Positions 1 to 8,750 of a DNA stretch of 14,455 nucleotides are shown piece by piece. Below the pieces are notes generated by a model. That model did not search any database and was not told the DNA's origin. It was given only the letters and a program-made list of their open reading frames with translations. The stretch is from positions 1 to 14,455 of the forward strand of contig JAJKFJ010024447.1 in the NCBI GenBank assembly GCA_027382625.1. The letters are read 5' to 3'. The translations under genes and the position numbers were made by a program. Positions within the stretch are counted from its first letter, which is position 1; each line of letters begins with the position of its first letter. This stretch comes from Tetmemena sp. SeJ-2015. Lineage: Eukaryota; Ciliophora; Spirotrichea; Sporadotrichida; Oxytrichidae.

Positions 1-110
1 GTAAGCCGGAGGGCTGAGGAGGGGGCGGCTGAGTGCCGCTGCCAAGGCTGGAGCCACCGTGGCCAAACCGGCTGGGTCGACCTCCCGTGCCAACTCTGTA
101 AAATCGCGTA
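1..110. other. GC-rich patch at the left edge
   Basis: The first 100 bases contain 31 A/T, i.e. about 69% GC, against roughly 15-30% GC in most of the window. The composition drops back sharply after about position 110-160. An 8-base inverted word (TGCCGCTG near 34, CAGCGGCA near 137) and GTGCCA/TGGCAC could fold the patch with its downstream neighbour. I recognise no gene or repeat family. It could be the end of a repeat or mobile element cut by the window edge, or an assembly or contamination join. Confidence 0.5.
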
Positions 111-399
111 TTTTTTAGAGATGGAGGCTGGCACCAGCGGCAGACATTATTCGTTATAATTATCTAATTCATTAAACTTCTTTTAAGAATGGAGAAAAGA
201 ATGTAGTAGATTAATTGTGTGATCACCTAATCTTAATCATCCTATATTAAATAGAGAATCCACATAAAATTAGAGATAAGAAATGTAAGAATTTTTTTAT
301 CAAATTTAAATGAGTACTTTCTTCTGTCCCGCTCTCAATTATTAGGGGTCCATAATCTTGATAATCGGACAAAATCACCTAAAATATCAAGAAAAATTA
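111..399. other. AT-rich stretch, nothing recognised
   Basis: Low-complexity AT-rich DNA between the GC-rich edge and the inverted-repeat element. I see no MORN fragment, RNA gene or convincing reading frame. Its last two bases (398-399) are the TA that flanks the element starting at 400. Confidence 0.4.
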
Positions 400-414
400 G
401 CGCTATTGCTCAGA
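400..414 (+). repeat. Left terminal inverted repeat of the 600-bp element
   Basis: GCGCTATTGCTCAGA, preceded by TA. It pairs with the inverted copy at 985-999. Confidence 0.75.
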
Positions 415-984
415 GAGGAAAGCATTGCCATCCACTGCTCAGCATAAAGGCTATATATTGCAGATAAAATCTGCTATGACTGAGGGTGTGATTATCGATA
501 ACTTGGGGGCCTTTGTCGCAATTCCTAGGCTCATGGTAATGATGAGTAAAGTGAAATTTTCGGTTCCTCAAATACTGTTTATTCTTATTTTCTTCTCCTT
601 TTCTTCCAATATAGCAATTTATCTCTATCTCCATATGAGAAACTTCATATAAATATTATAAAATGCATAATTTTATGTTTATTTAAGTATGTAAACTCCA
701 ATTTACCTATTAAGTAAAGCAATAATTTCTGTATTTACTAATTATATTATTGAATGCCTAAATTAATTGTAGATTTTAATTGATTTAGTAATTATTGTGA
801 ATTTAATAAACTTATTATTTGATTTAATGAACGATGGGTATTATATTTTTAATTAGGTTTAATATTAAATTAAATAAATTAAAAATTTTAACATTTATTT
901 AAGAATGAAATATCTGTAAATTAAATTGTGTATAATTTAGTGCTTCATAAATCGAATAAAAACTAGCTGCTATTTTAATTAAAT

Positions 985-999
985 TCTGAGCAATAGCGT
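985..999 (-). repeat. Right terminal inverted repeat of the 600-bp element
   Basis: TCTGAGCAATAGCGT, followed by TA. It is the reverse complement of the left end except for the outermost base. Confidence 0.75.
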
Positions 1000-1168
1000 T
1001 AAAATAATTCTTTAAATAAACATAGAGTTGGTTTTAATAATTTAATAAATAAAAAATAATGCTTGTGATATTTTTGATTGATAATAAAGTGATTTGAGAG
1101 ATATTTCTTAAATGAAATTTCATCAGCTTAATTAAATAATTAATTTAAAATCAAATAAATTCATTCTA

Positions 1169-1309
1169 TATCCAAATGGTTCTATCCACTACAAAGGATA
1201 ATTCTTAAAAGATAAATTCCATGGAAAGGGTGTACATTTCAATGATGCTGGCAGTAAAAATTATGATGGAGAATATAAGAATGGTTGGAGAGATGGAAAG
1301 GGAATTGAG
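1169..1309 (+). CDS. MORN-repeat gene, segment A (partial)
   Basis: Forty-seven codons encoding two MORN repeats. The segment starts at the YPNG turn, then YKGQF...FHGKG, then YDGEY...RDGKG and IE. The glutamine in YKGQF is a TAA, so the ciliate code is needed. The frame stays open upstream to an ATG at 1112 and downstream to TGA, but MORN similarity begins at about 1169 and fades after 1310. Two features mark the edges. At the left, the sequence just outside reads TATAGAAT on the reverse strand, close to the IES end consensus. At the right, the word TATC (1310-1313) recurs at 5419-5422 in front of segment B. Joining there gives GKG-IEYRN-IG-KVQ-YDG, exactly the spacing of the complete repeats in the window. 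MORN repeats are short beta-hairpins of scaffold or membrane-associated proteins. The true N-terminus is not identified; 1112 remains possible. Confidence 0.85.
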
Positions 1310-1784
1310 TATCATTATGATTTAGATTTAGTGTGGTTAAGCTGTTTAATAAAATGTAAATATTCAAGCAATTAAGCACAGTGTCAATGAAATTCAAATC
1401 ATTCAAAAAATAATTTTTAATTACCAATTATTATTAAAGAAGGAATAAGAAATATAATGAAAGATTAAATCATTAATATCAAGATAAAATATCGTGAATT
1501 CGTAAAACAAAATCTCTATAAAACGATGATAAAAAACTTAAGCCGATAACATTGTTATATTTAGTTTTCAGATTAAACATGGAAAAGAATAGATAGAATA
1601 ACGATTGATATTACCAGTCATATTTCAAATAAATTTAACAACGATTTTTCAGAATGTTGACAGGATACTTGGAAAATAAAGTGGAAAAATTTTGATAAAA
1701 ACTAATAAAGTACTTGGTGTTTTTCTCTTATTTGAATTTGTTAATTTATTTATAAATTTAAACATTTTTTTCGTTTCATAAGCA

Positions 1785-1920
1785 GCTTGTAACCTCGACC
1801 ACAGGAGACTGACCTTGAAGGCCGGTCTTATCATTAATAGACCTGGCAGCCACACTCTGCAATTAGAGTATAAGCATCACCTCCTCTGAAGGGAACCTCT
1901 ACTCCCATTAAACAACTTTA
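1785..1920. other. GC-richer island of unknown nature
   Basis: A compact island, clearly richer in G and C than its surroundings, with sharp edges. It can be read on either strand: + strand frame ending at TGA near 1888, or - strand frames with TAA/TAG=Q. Neither translation resembles a family I know. It contains short hairpin words (GGTCT...AGACC). It may be a fragment of an old element or a piece of another gene. Confidence 0.35.
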
Positions 1921-2273
1921 GTTTTACCTTAGCAAATTAAAAGATAATTCAGTGGAGCATTGTAACTGGGTGCTGTTTAACTAGGAGGCAAGTTTATTGC
2001 TCGTCAGTAACAAATTTAAAAGATCCACATGAGATTCATTAATTATTATTTCTTTCAGCAGGCTTATCTATAGTTTGATTTATAATTTTATAAATGATTG
2101 CAACTATTGTAACGAATAATTGGGACAAATCAGGAGCACTCAGAAATATATTTGGGAATTCAAATAAATAGAGTTTCTAGATAATTTAAAAGAAAATAGA
2201 CGATAAAAATTCCTATAAATATAAATAATCTGAGTGTTTGTTGACATTCTTTAATATATTTTGTTTTAATTGA

Positions 2274-2312
2274 AGATATCTCTTAATTTAAATGTTGAAC
2301 GCAACAGCTTTA
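2274..2312 (+). repeat. Diverged direct repeat, copy 1 (around an ATG)
   Basis: This 39-base block matches 3234-3272 at 29 of 39 positions without gaps, including an identical 12-base TTAATTTAAATG. Both copies contain an in-frame ATG followed by M-L-x-x-T-A-L. A shorter related word (ACAGCTCTA) also occurs near 2831. Confidence 0.45.
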
Positions 2313-2417
2313 TAAGTAGAAACAGCAGATGTAACAATTAAACCCTCTCCTACAAGAGAATATCCTGACATCGTTGAAAATATCATGGATGAGATTCAGT
2401 TCAAGGAGAGCTACTGA
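2292..2417 (+). CDS. Small hypothetical open frame (41 codons)
   Basis: ATG at 2292, TGA at 2415, one internal TAA read as Q. It lies in a GC-richer island and uses acidic and polar residues (VETADVTIKPSPT... DIVENIMDEIQ), unlike the lysine/leucine/asparagine-rich translations of the surrounding AT-rich DNA. Its first residues (MLNATAL) resemble those of the frame starting at 3252 (MLETTAL), and the bases upstream of both ATGs are alike. No family recognised. It may be a 5' piece of a broken or germline-interrupted gene; chance is possible. Confidence 0.25.
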
Positions 2418-3233
2418 CTCAACCAACTAACACTAATCAGTATTGTGAAAGCAAATAGCATTAAAGAAATCTGTTGAAAACTTTTGACAATTTCATAGCC
2501 ATTCGATATAGTAAACACCAAAATAACTTTGAGAAAAATTATGATATCTTAAAAGAATACACTTCTAATTAGTTCAAAAAATATGGAAATAACAGCAACA
2601 AAAAGATTTAAATAGGAGACTGCAGTTAAGTCTTGACCAAGATTTGCATTCTACCTCTCCCCTCCTTTAAAAATTAATAACTTTAGCATTCAAAACTATA
2701 ATTCATTTTTTTTACTTTTTAAGTTTTATTTCAACTTACAAATTTTTGAAATGGTGGAACACCCATTTACAGCTTTCTCTACAGCCAATAAAAAATATTA
2801 AACATTTAATTCTTTATAGATTTCAATAACAGCTCTAAGTAAATAAACATGATGAAGCCAAAGTTTTTAAATGCTAAACTTCTTTGTATGTTTTAACTTG
2901 TAGCACTTAAAACTCTGAATTGAGAGTTCATAGGCAAAGAAAAAAATATAATTTTTCGCACTCGAATAGTGTATTATTTATTTAATTTGATTTTGTTAAA
3001 AATTTAAATATCTTACTTTTAAATTAGTTTGATTTACAATTATATTTTTCAGTAAATTCCCAGCAGAAGGATTCACTTGAAAATTGTTAAATGTTACTAT
3101 AAATTGTATTTTTAATTTACTTATTGTCAAAGATGTTATGGAATAAATTTGATAAGTTGATCTAGGACAGTTATTTTTTAGAAATATGTGCTGGTTGAGT
3201 CCTGTTATTCTTAATACATTACGCTTTCTAAAT

Positions 3234-3272
3234 AGATATGATTTAATTTAAATGCTAGAAACTACAGCTCTA
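3234..3272 (+). repeat. Diverged direct repeat, copy 2 (around an ATG)
   Basis: Second copy of the 39-base block at 2274-2312 (29/39 identical), 960 bases downstream in the same orientation. Confidence 0.45.
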
Positions 3273-3536
3273 AAAAACAAAAAGACTAACTTCGTACTTG
3301 AAGACACAAGCCAATTCATCAAGTGTCCAGGACAAAGGTATTCCTCCAATTAACACAGGCTCATCTTCGCAGGTAATCTCAAATATGAAGGGAGAAGGAG
3401 AATCCCATGTGGACTGAATCTTCTAGAATTCCCTCTGGATCACACTCTGAGACATCTTACTCTACCTACTCAGCTAGTACAGCAATAAATACAATCAAAA
3501 ATTGTGTTCAAGCGGAGCTGCGGGAGAAAATATTGA
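3252..3536 (+). CDS. Hypothetical open frame with a MORN-like GNLKYEG motif (94 codons)
   Basis: ATG at 3252, TGA at 3534, TAA used as Q. The region is about 43% GC. The middle of the translation contains GNLKYEG (3372-3392), which matches GNIKYEG of MORN segment B at 16 of 21 bases, but the sequence after it (RRRIPCG) does not keep the MORN spacing. A different + strand frame overlaps from 3407. This could be a decayed MORN relic, a different gene with a chance motif, or noise. I assign no function. Confidence 0.25.
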
Positions 3537-3805
3537 TTAAAACTTACATAATTGACGGTAATCAGTTTGACAACTAGTGTTTGGTAATCATCATTCAGTA
3601 AGATGAGTAGTTAATAAGCACACAAATACCCACACAAGGGCTGTTATATAAGTATTACCACAGGTTAATCAACCGCCGAACTTTCATATTCTATTATTCT
3701 AAAATTCAAGGATTAAGTCAATAAATAAATGAAATAGATCTGAGGCTTTAATTGACCAAGTGCCTGCTTTAATTAATATTTTCATTTTAAATTATTGATG
3801 GATGA
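3407..3805 (+). CDS. Hypothetical open frame (132 codons, Ser/Thr-rich start)
   Basis: ATG at 3407 to TGA at 3803 with several TAA/TAG read as Q. The first half is rich in serine and threonine (SGSHSETSYSTYSAST) and then has an amphipathic stretch (CVQAELREKI); the second half becomes AT-rich and less protein-like. It overlaps the 3252 frame in another phase and runs 8 bases into the ATG of the next frame (3798). No family recognised. It is in a GC-richer island, which is the main reason to list it. Confidence 0.22.
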
Positions 3806-4139
3806 CAGAGACCAGTAAAAGCAGGCAATTAAGTCCACGATAACCTAGACAGTTGAAGAGAGCTTCATTGTGGTACTCAAGCATAGTCTAACATCTAGTG
3901 CCAAGACAAAAAAAAACTAAAAAAGAAAAGATTACACTCAACTATGCCAGTCTAAACATGCTTTGGCTCAAACTGAGCATTCTCTAAAGCGATACTTTTC
4001 GAATCTTAGCCAAAAGTAATAAAAACATGCATTTAAGAACACTCTAACTAAATTAGGCTACTTGTTGCTTGAAATATACTCAACACTTAGCTCCGATAAT
4101 CCAACTTTCAATAATAGGATAGCTAAAAACTCAATCTGA
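3798..4139 (+). CDS. Hypothetical open frame (113 codons, basic)
   Basis: ATG at 3798, TGA at 4137; TAA and TAG serve as Q throughout. The translation is hydrophilic and basic, with a KTKKNQKRKD stretch near residue 40 and a probably helical C-terminal half containing LTKLGYLLLEIYSTL. The same frame continues beyond the TGA through an ATG at 4149 to another TGA at 4434, which may mean a read-through or a broken longer frame. About 40% GC. No family recognised. Confidence 0.28.
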
Positions 4140-4580
4140 GAAATTAAAATGGCAGAGTGGCCAGAGAGATAATATATGTATGAACTCATCTGCATTCTAA
4201 CAGGCACATACTATGTTTAAAAATAGGCATAATTCATTGTATAAATATCAGCAATTAAATTAAAGAGTCCAGCTACTTGTCTTTGCATTAAATTTATATT
4301 TCGCACTGATTGCATGAATAATTATTTGTAGCCGCACCCATTACTCCGGATTTAGGGTCCATATAGAGGGAGGAGGCTAATCTAGGGACAATGGAACAAA
4401 GATTCAGAAGTAGTACAGTTCTCTAGCTGCTTCTGAGTATCCCACAATCCACGCATCCCTCTTTTAAATCACTTACCGTGGATTAATAAACTTGATCGCC
4501 TCCAGTGGATACGCAACGCAACCGAAGCTAATCACCCTACCCCAGCCAAGCCGACTTTGGTGTCACTACACTGATCATTT
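4140..4580. other. GC-rich island open on both strands
   Basis: The most GC-rich internal segment (57% in 4501-4560). Three long ciliate-code frames compete: + 4149-4436 (95 codons), + 4318-4968 (216 codons) and - 4578-4234 (114 codons, starting with ATG). I cannot choose between them from sequence alone. Two stem-loops lie here: TCAGAAGTAG/CTGCTTCTGA around 4405-4436 and AATCCACG/CGTGGATT (4446-4453 / 4477-4484). No tRNA or rRNA pattern was found. Confidence 0.3.
4446..4484. repeat. Perfect 8-bp stem inverted repeat
   Basis: AATCCACG at 4446-4453 pairs with CGTGGATT at 4477-4484 across a 23-base loop. It has no T-run typical of a terminator; function unknown. Confidence 0.35.
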
Positions 4581-5193
4581 ATTTTAACTTTCTAATTTAA
4601 TAATACCCAAAAACTAAAAGTTATGCTAAGGTGGTATACATAATGATTCTTATAATGATATTTTTCGAGCTGGCTCTCTCATTAAATTAAAAAACATAAA
4701 GTTTGAAACTATCTCTATTTTAATATTTTTCTCTTTTATCCTGAACTCTATCTTGAGTATCATGTATTAATATTCTCCCTTTAGTTAAAAGGTTCGAGCA
4801 TATATTAAAGATGAGTACGATAATATAATTAATATATTGGCAGTAGCCTTACATAAGAGATTAATTATTTCAATGAAATTATATTAAACAACTTTATTCA
4901 TTACAACTAATAGAAAAATAATGAAATTGATTAGGGGTTAGATAATTGTTAAAATAGGATTCATTTGATTTGGTGAAAGGCTGTGCCTTCTTGACGAAGT
5001 ATTCTGTTTAGCTAAAGACTCCATTTTGAAAAATTATAATTTACCTAATTATGAGTTAATTAATCATTCTAAGTTGAAGTGGCTGCCACCTTTAATTAAA
5101 AAGGTGATCAATTAAATTTTAAGACATTAGAGCGAGTGGCATTTAATTAATCAAACTTGGAGAACAGGTAGGTGATTAAAAATTATTTAAAAA

Positions 5194-5251
5194 TTGGCTG
5201 ACTCATTACTGATACTACTACTACTACTACTACCTCCAACGAATCAGCCAA
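5194..5251. repeat. Stem-loop with a (TAC)7 microsatellite in the loop
   Basis: TTGGCTGA (5194-5201) pairs perfectly with TCAGCCAA (5244-5251). The loop holds seven tandem TAC units (5213-5233). It lies in the A/B interruption, about 170 bases before segment B. Confidence 0.5.
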
Positions 5252-5418
5252 ATATTTTAGACCTCCCTTCCTTCATTTGCCTTTACTCTATTTACGCAAT
5301 TAACTTCAATCTTGTACTATAAGAATTAATATGAAGATTTACCATTGTTTTAGATTTATTAAAATATCAAAACTTGCTTCATTTTGATAAATTTAAGATT
5401 AGATTCTATTCTTTCTCA

Positions 5419-5532
5419 TATCGAAATATTGGGAAAGTTTAATATGATGGCTATTGGAAAGAAAGTAGATATCATGGTCATGGAAAGCTTTTTGACGAGA
5501 ATGGAAACATAAAATATGAAGGAGAATTCACT
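5419..5532 (+). CDS. MORN-repeat gene, segment B (partial)
   Basis: Thirty-eight codons: the end of one turn (YRNIGK), a full MORN repeat YDGYW...RYHGHG, the turn LFDENG and the start of another repeat, KYEGEFT. TAA is read as Q before YDGYW. The left edge is TATC (5419-5422), shared with the end of segment A. The frame continues through YGQQVVK to TGA at 5554, but that tail is probably outside the segment because the expected H-G-x-G does not follow. TATGGA at 5533-5538 also occurs at 8609-8614, where a weak MORN-like frame begins. The alternative is that B continues into an unrecognised piece. Same gene as A, X, C, D and E by repeat style and codon use. Confidence 0.83.
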
Positions 5533-5934
5533 TATGGATAATAAGTTGTCAAGTGAGTATTTATTTAAAATAGCTCACAATTATAAATTCTCAAACTACC
5601 TTAAAACTGATTCAACTTATCTCAAGGATTTATAGAAAAAAGGAAATGCAAAACCATAGGAATTTTAAAGCTAATAGTTTATTTTATACTCTTAAAAATC
5701 TTAAATTAATCTTAATTCTAATATACCTTATCATTCTCAAAAATACAAATATTTAATAGTAAAATAACTTTGTAAAATATTAATTAATTTAGTTTTATCT
5801 GATGAATCAAATACCTATTAAGCAAATTTAAAATATAGAAACTATTTTTAGAAAAATTAAATCCATATATTCAAAAATTGGTGAGTAGTAAATAAACTAA
5901 CAGCAGAAAATTTAGTTGCCTTCTTATTAAAATT

Positions 5935-6189
5935 ATGGATTTTAAAATTATAAACTGCAAATTGTTATTAAATCGGAGATTGTTCAAAATAGAATTTTAA
6001 ACTATATATAAGCAAAATATCTTGCTGAGTTGGTTGCTTCGGCTGAATGGATAAATTTTAATTGAGGACTAATAGAACAACCATAATTGTTAAGAAATGC
6101 TTGAATTATTCTCAAACAATAGGGAAATTATCATATAGAAATAAAGAGAAGCTTAAATAGTGATGATAACATCCCGTTCGCTACAATGA
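5935..6189 (+). CDS. Hypothetical open frame (84 codons)
   Basis: ATG at 5935, TGA at 6187, many TAA/TAG read as Q. The translation has a mixed hydrophobic first half (KQNILLSWLLRLNGQI) and a glutamine/glutamate-rich second half (ANREI-type, QKQREAQ). Two other frames overlap its end and also look protein-like (c. 6120-6240), so a decayed gene with frameshifts is as likely as an intact small one. No family recognised. Confidence 0.2.
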
Positions 6190-6266
6190 ATTCGCAATCG
6201 ACATTAATCAAAATGAGGGCTAAATTAATCTATGAATAGTGATAAAGAGATTTCATTATAAGGTGA

Positions 6267-6839
6267 ATTTCTATTCTAAGAGAGATCCTTGTCACTAGCT
6301 ATGAAAATGTGAATCTTTCTCAATTATTTGATATTATGATCAAAATTTGCCTAATAAAGTTGAGGAGGTTGATATTTGTTTTATCTCATACAATAGTAAG
6401 TTCATCAGAGCAAGGAAATAAATAACCAAAAATATTAAAAACTTATAAAAAATATGATGATAGTAGATGGACTCTAAAAGTACTTAATGTTAGTGTGGAA
6501 GTAGATAGACAAAATAAATATGTATTGAAAATAAATTTAAGGAAATATTGTAAAGAAGAAGAGATGCTATAAACAAACATTACTTTTTCAAGGTTTTTTA
6601 TAAGATTGCCTATAAATGGGGACCATTGGAGCAGTCAGTTTAAATCTGAATCGAAAAAAGTGGAAGTAGCTTTGAACAAATTTATTTAGAGTAGCTTCAA
6701 TTATTTGTCAAAGATAGTACTTACTTATGTGAATATACGATATTTACATTAAGAATTTTAAAATAATACCATACTCGACCTCTATTTTTATTCTACTCAT
6801 CTATTTCTAACTTAGTTAAAGTTATTTGGGCTAAATTGA
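6267..6839 (+). CDS. Hypothetical open frame (190 codons, no clear start)
   Basis: Open from after TGA at 6264 to TGA at 6837 with TAA/TAG as Q. The stretch near 6450-6680 has high G at codon position 1 and low GC at position 3, as in real AT-rich coding DNA, and reads DDSRWTLKVLNVSVEV and EVALNKF. A competing + strand frame, shifted by two bases, runs from ATG 6468 through one TGA to about 7085 and also looks protein-like in its last 90 codons. At most one of the two is likely real at any position. No family recognised. Confidence 0.22.
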
Positions 6840-8608
6840 AATAGAGGCGAAATAGAAAGTGCGATAAGCTTAAGATAAAGCCATGTCTTCTCATTAAACA
6901 AGAGAAAGCTATTTTCGGTATACATATATTTGAATTTCAGAATATGCTTGAGTCTCAAGTTAAAAGAATATCAGCTGAAATAATTTTTTTTCCCCATCTG
7001 ACCTTCAAGCAGCAAAAGTGTATGACAAAAACAAAGTTTAAAATAAAAATGTACTTAATGAGTTATCCTAACAAGTAAATATGACTGTTGTAAATATAAT
7101 AAAATATTTAAGTATTAAGCCGCAATTACTGTTAAATTCTATTTTTTCGATTTTTATTATAGTAATGTTAGTAGTGATATTGAATCATTCGCTGAATACT
7201 GAGCTTCTCCTGCCAAAATTTATACAGTTAGACTCGAATTCTTAGTAAAGTTGGATTGCTTTAAAATATTTAAGTAATACTTGGCTTATAAGGAGCGCTT
7301 ACAGCTTCGTAGACTTAAAATTAATCATCGTTAGTCCTGATTTTACAGAAACACAATGAAATTTTTTTGAAAAATCGGGGTTAAATGAAAAAATTATTTC
7401 AAATTTTATCAACCTTACTCATTAATTTTTCTCAAAATCTTTAAATTTATTTAAAAATAAAATTAAGTTAATTCCTTCCCAATATTAAATTCTAATATTT
7501 ATTTGTGTGCTGAATTGCTTATATCAAATTTATTTTCAAACTTAAATCTAATTAAAAACCAATCTTAACGATTTTAAATAAATTTTAATAATTTGAAAAT
7601 CATTTCATCCATTTCATTATAATTTTTATCAGATTTTAGATAAATGTATTAAGATTAAGAGTTGAATTAAGTATCCCACTATGGTATATATAAAATAGGC
7701 TTTTATATCACCCATTAAAACACGTTCATAACTGGTGTGACCGGTCCCTCATGCTACGTGTTAATCCGTGACGAGATAAATGTATCATATCGTATATTTA
7801 CATTTTCAAAGAACCTTATAAGTGTAAGTTGCACAATTTTCATAGATCGAAGTATTAATCTAGTGTTAAAATCTCAAATTATGATACTATAAAAATTTAA
7901 GTCAACTTTATTTTATATTTTATGACGCTTAGAAAACTCAAATACTGCTAATCAATATATAAGCTTAATCTATGAGGAAATTATATTTGAATGAATTTCT
8001 TACTTAATTTATTATTGAACAAAGAGATTAAAATTAATATACAAACATTCAATATTTTCACAAATTAGGAAGACAATATATTTTTGAATTTTAAAAATTC
8101 ACCTACGAAACATATTTAAATACAAATACGAATATTTTATTTGCATAAATTTTTTAATTTGTCTATTAAATGAGCCAATAATAATTTTTGAATTTTAAAT
8201 TGTTTTAAAAGTTTCATTTATTGCAGAAGATAGTATTGCACTTTGAACATTTAAATAAATTAATAATACATTCTTGAGGGTCTAACACTACTCCTGTGCA
8301 TATTAAATTTTCTTATACTTTTAAGATAATTAAATTATGTTTTTATAGTTTAAGCAGATGAAGTCCTCCTAGAGCTTGTCCTCTTCATTTTTCTTGATAA
8401 AATTCTGAGGATCTAGGAATTCTAACATGTTGAATTAAAGCTTATCCATTCCTGATTAATTCTAATTATTACAAATTTCTTTTAAATAATATTTAGCAAC
8501 AAATTGTAAACTACATTTTATATTTAATTTTAGCTTTTACAAAATATTCAGTCTTTAAATAAATATATGATATTTGCTGCAATAAATGTATAACCTAAAC
8601 TCACACAA

Positions 8609-8662
8609 TATGGAATTATTAAATTTAATGATTCATTTGGTTTAGGCAGAAAACAAATGTCT
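8609..8662 (+). CDS. Tentative MORN-like scrap between B and X
   Basis: An 18-codon frame reading YGIIKFNDSFGLGRKQMS. From the G of YG, the FGLG falls 11 residues on, the MORN spacing, and FGLGRK resembles HGLGKR of segment E. It begins with TATGGA, shared in the same codon phase with the end of segment B, and is followed by TAAA, shared in phase with the start of segment X (11557). However, joining B to it leaves one repeat about five residues too long, and the surrounding composition is plain AT-rich. It may be a small coding segment or coincidence. Confidence 0.28.
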
Positions 8663-8718
8663 TAAATAATATTATATTTGAAAATTTTGATATGTCCTAA
8701 TAGATGCGAAGGGGCGGC

Positions 8719-8750
8719 AATTAATTAATTAATTAATTAATTAATTAATT
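8719..8750. repeat. (AATT)8 microsatellite
   Basis: Eight tandem AATT units, immediately after a GC knot (GGGGCGGC). It is self-complementary and could extrude as a cruciform. Confidence 0.85.

Larger units (their letters stand above)
400..999. mobile_element. 600-bp TA-flanked terminal-inverted-repeat element
   Basis: The left end GCGCTATTGCTCAGA (400-414) and the right end TCTGAGCAATAGCGT (985-999) are inverted copies differing only at the outermost base. Counting the flanking TTA, 17 of 18 bases match. The element is flanked by TA on both sides (398-399 and 1000-1001), the target duplication expected of Tc1/mariner-type insertions and also the boundary of TA-type ciliate IESs. Its left third (about 405-640) is GC-richer than the rest and is open on both strands (one frame on + from about 401, one on - at 634-410). 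This may be a remnant of a transposase-like gene or chance; I recognise no motif. The right two thirds are plain AT-rich DNA. Best described as a MITE-like or decayed DNA transposon; it may itself be removed from the somatic genome. Confidence 0.7.
1310..5418. other. Putative 4.1-kb germline interruption (IES) between MORN segments A and B
   Basis: Bounded by TATC at 1310 and at 5419; one copy would stay in the joined gene. The outer bases are TATCATTA (left) and, reverse strand, TATGAGAA (right), only partial matches to TAYAGYNR. The ends are not GT...AG, so a spliceosomal intron is unlikely. The interior is not uniform: AT-rich DNA alternates with GC-richer islands at about 1785-1915, 2290-2440, 3260-3500 and 3800-4570 (40% or more, with 57% in 4501-4560). 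These islands hold open frames described separately. This could be a composite interruption with an inserted element, or DNA carrying pieces of another germline gene. The boundary call rests on codon phase plus MORN spacing, not on the ends themselves. Confidence 0.55.
5533..8608. other. Non-MORN DNA after segment B (candidate interruption)
   Basis: About 3.1 kb without a recognisable MORN repeat. 5560-5930 and 7380-8600 are very AT-rich (15% GC in 8101-8160) and hold nothing I can name. 5935-7085 is more purine-rich on the + strand and contains several open frames listed separately. A small GC-richer knot at 7718-7780 includes AACACGT/ACGTGTT inverted words around an ACCGGT palindrome. If the TATGGA words at 5533 and 8609 are pointers, this is one IES; the end matches are only moderate (TATGGATA, reverse-strand TATTGTGT). 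Confidence 0.3.

Noticed and set aside
410..634. Minus-strand open frame in the inverted-repeat element
   Set aside because: No recognisable motif; the opposite strand is equally open, so neither is called as a gene.
1239..1427. Minus-strand frame opposite segment A
   Set aside because: Antisense shadow of the MORN coding sequence.
1649..1855. Minus-strand frame of 68 codons ending in AT-rich sequence
   Set aside because: Only its first third lies in the GC-richer island and no family is recognisable; listed only as part of the island.
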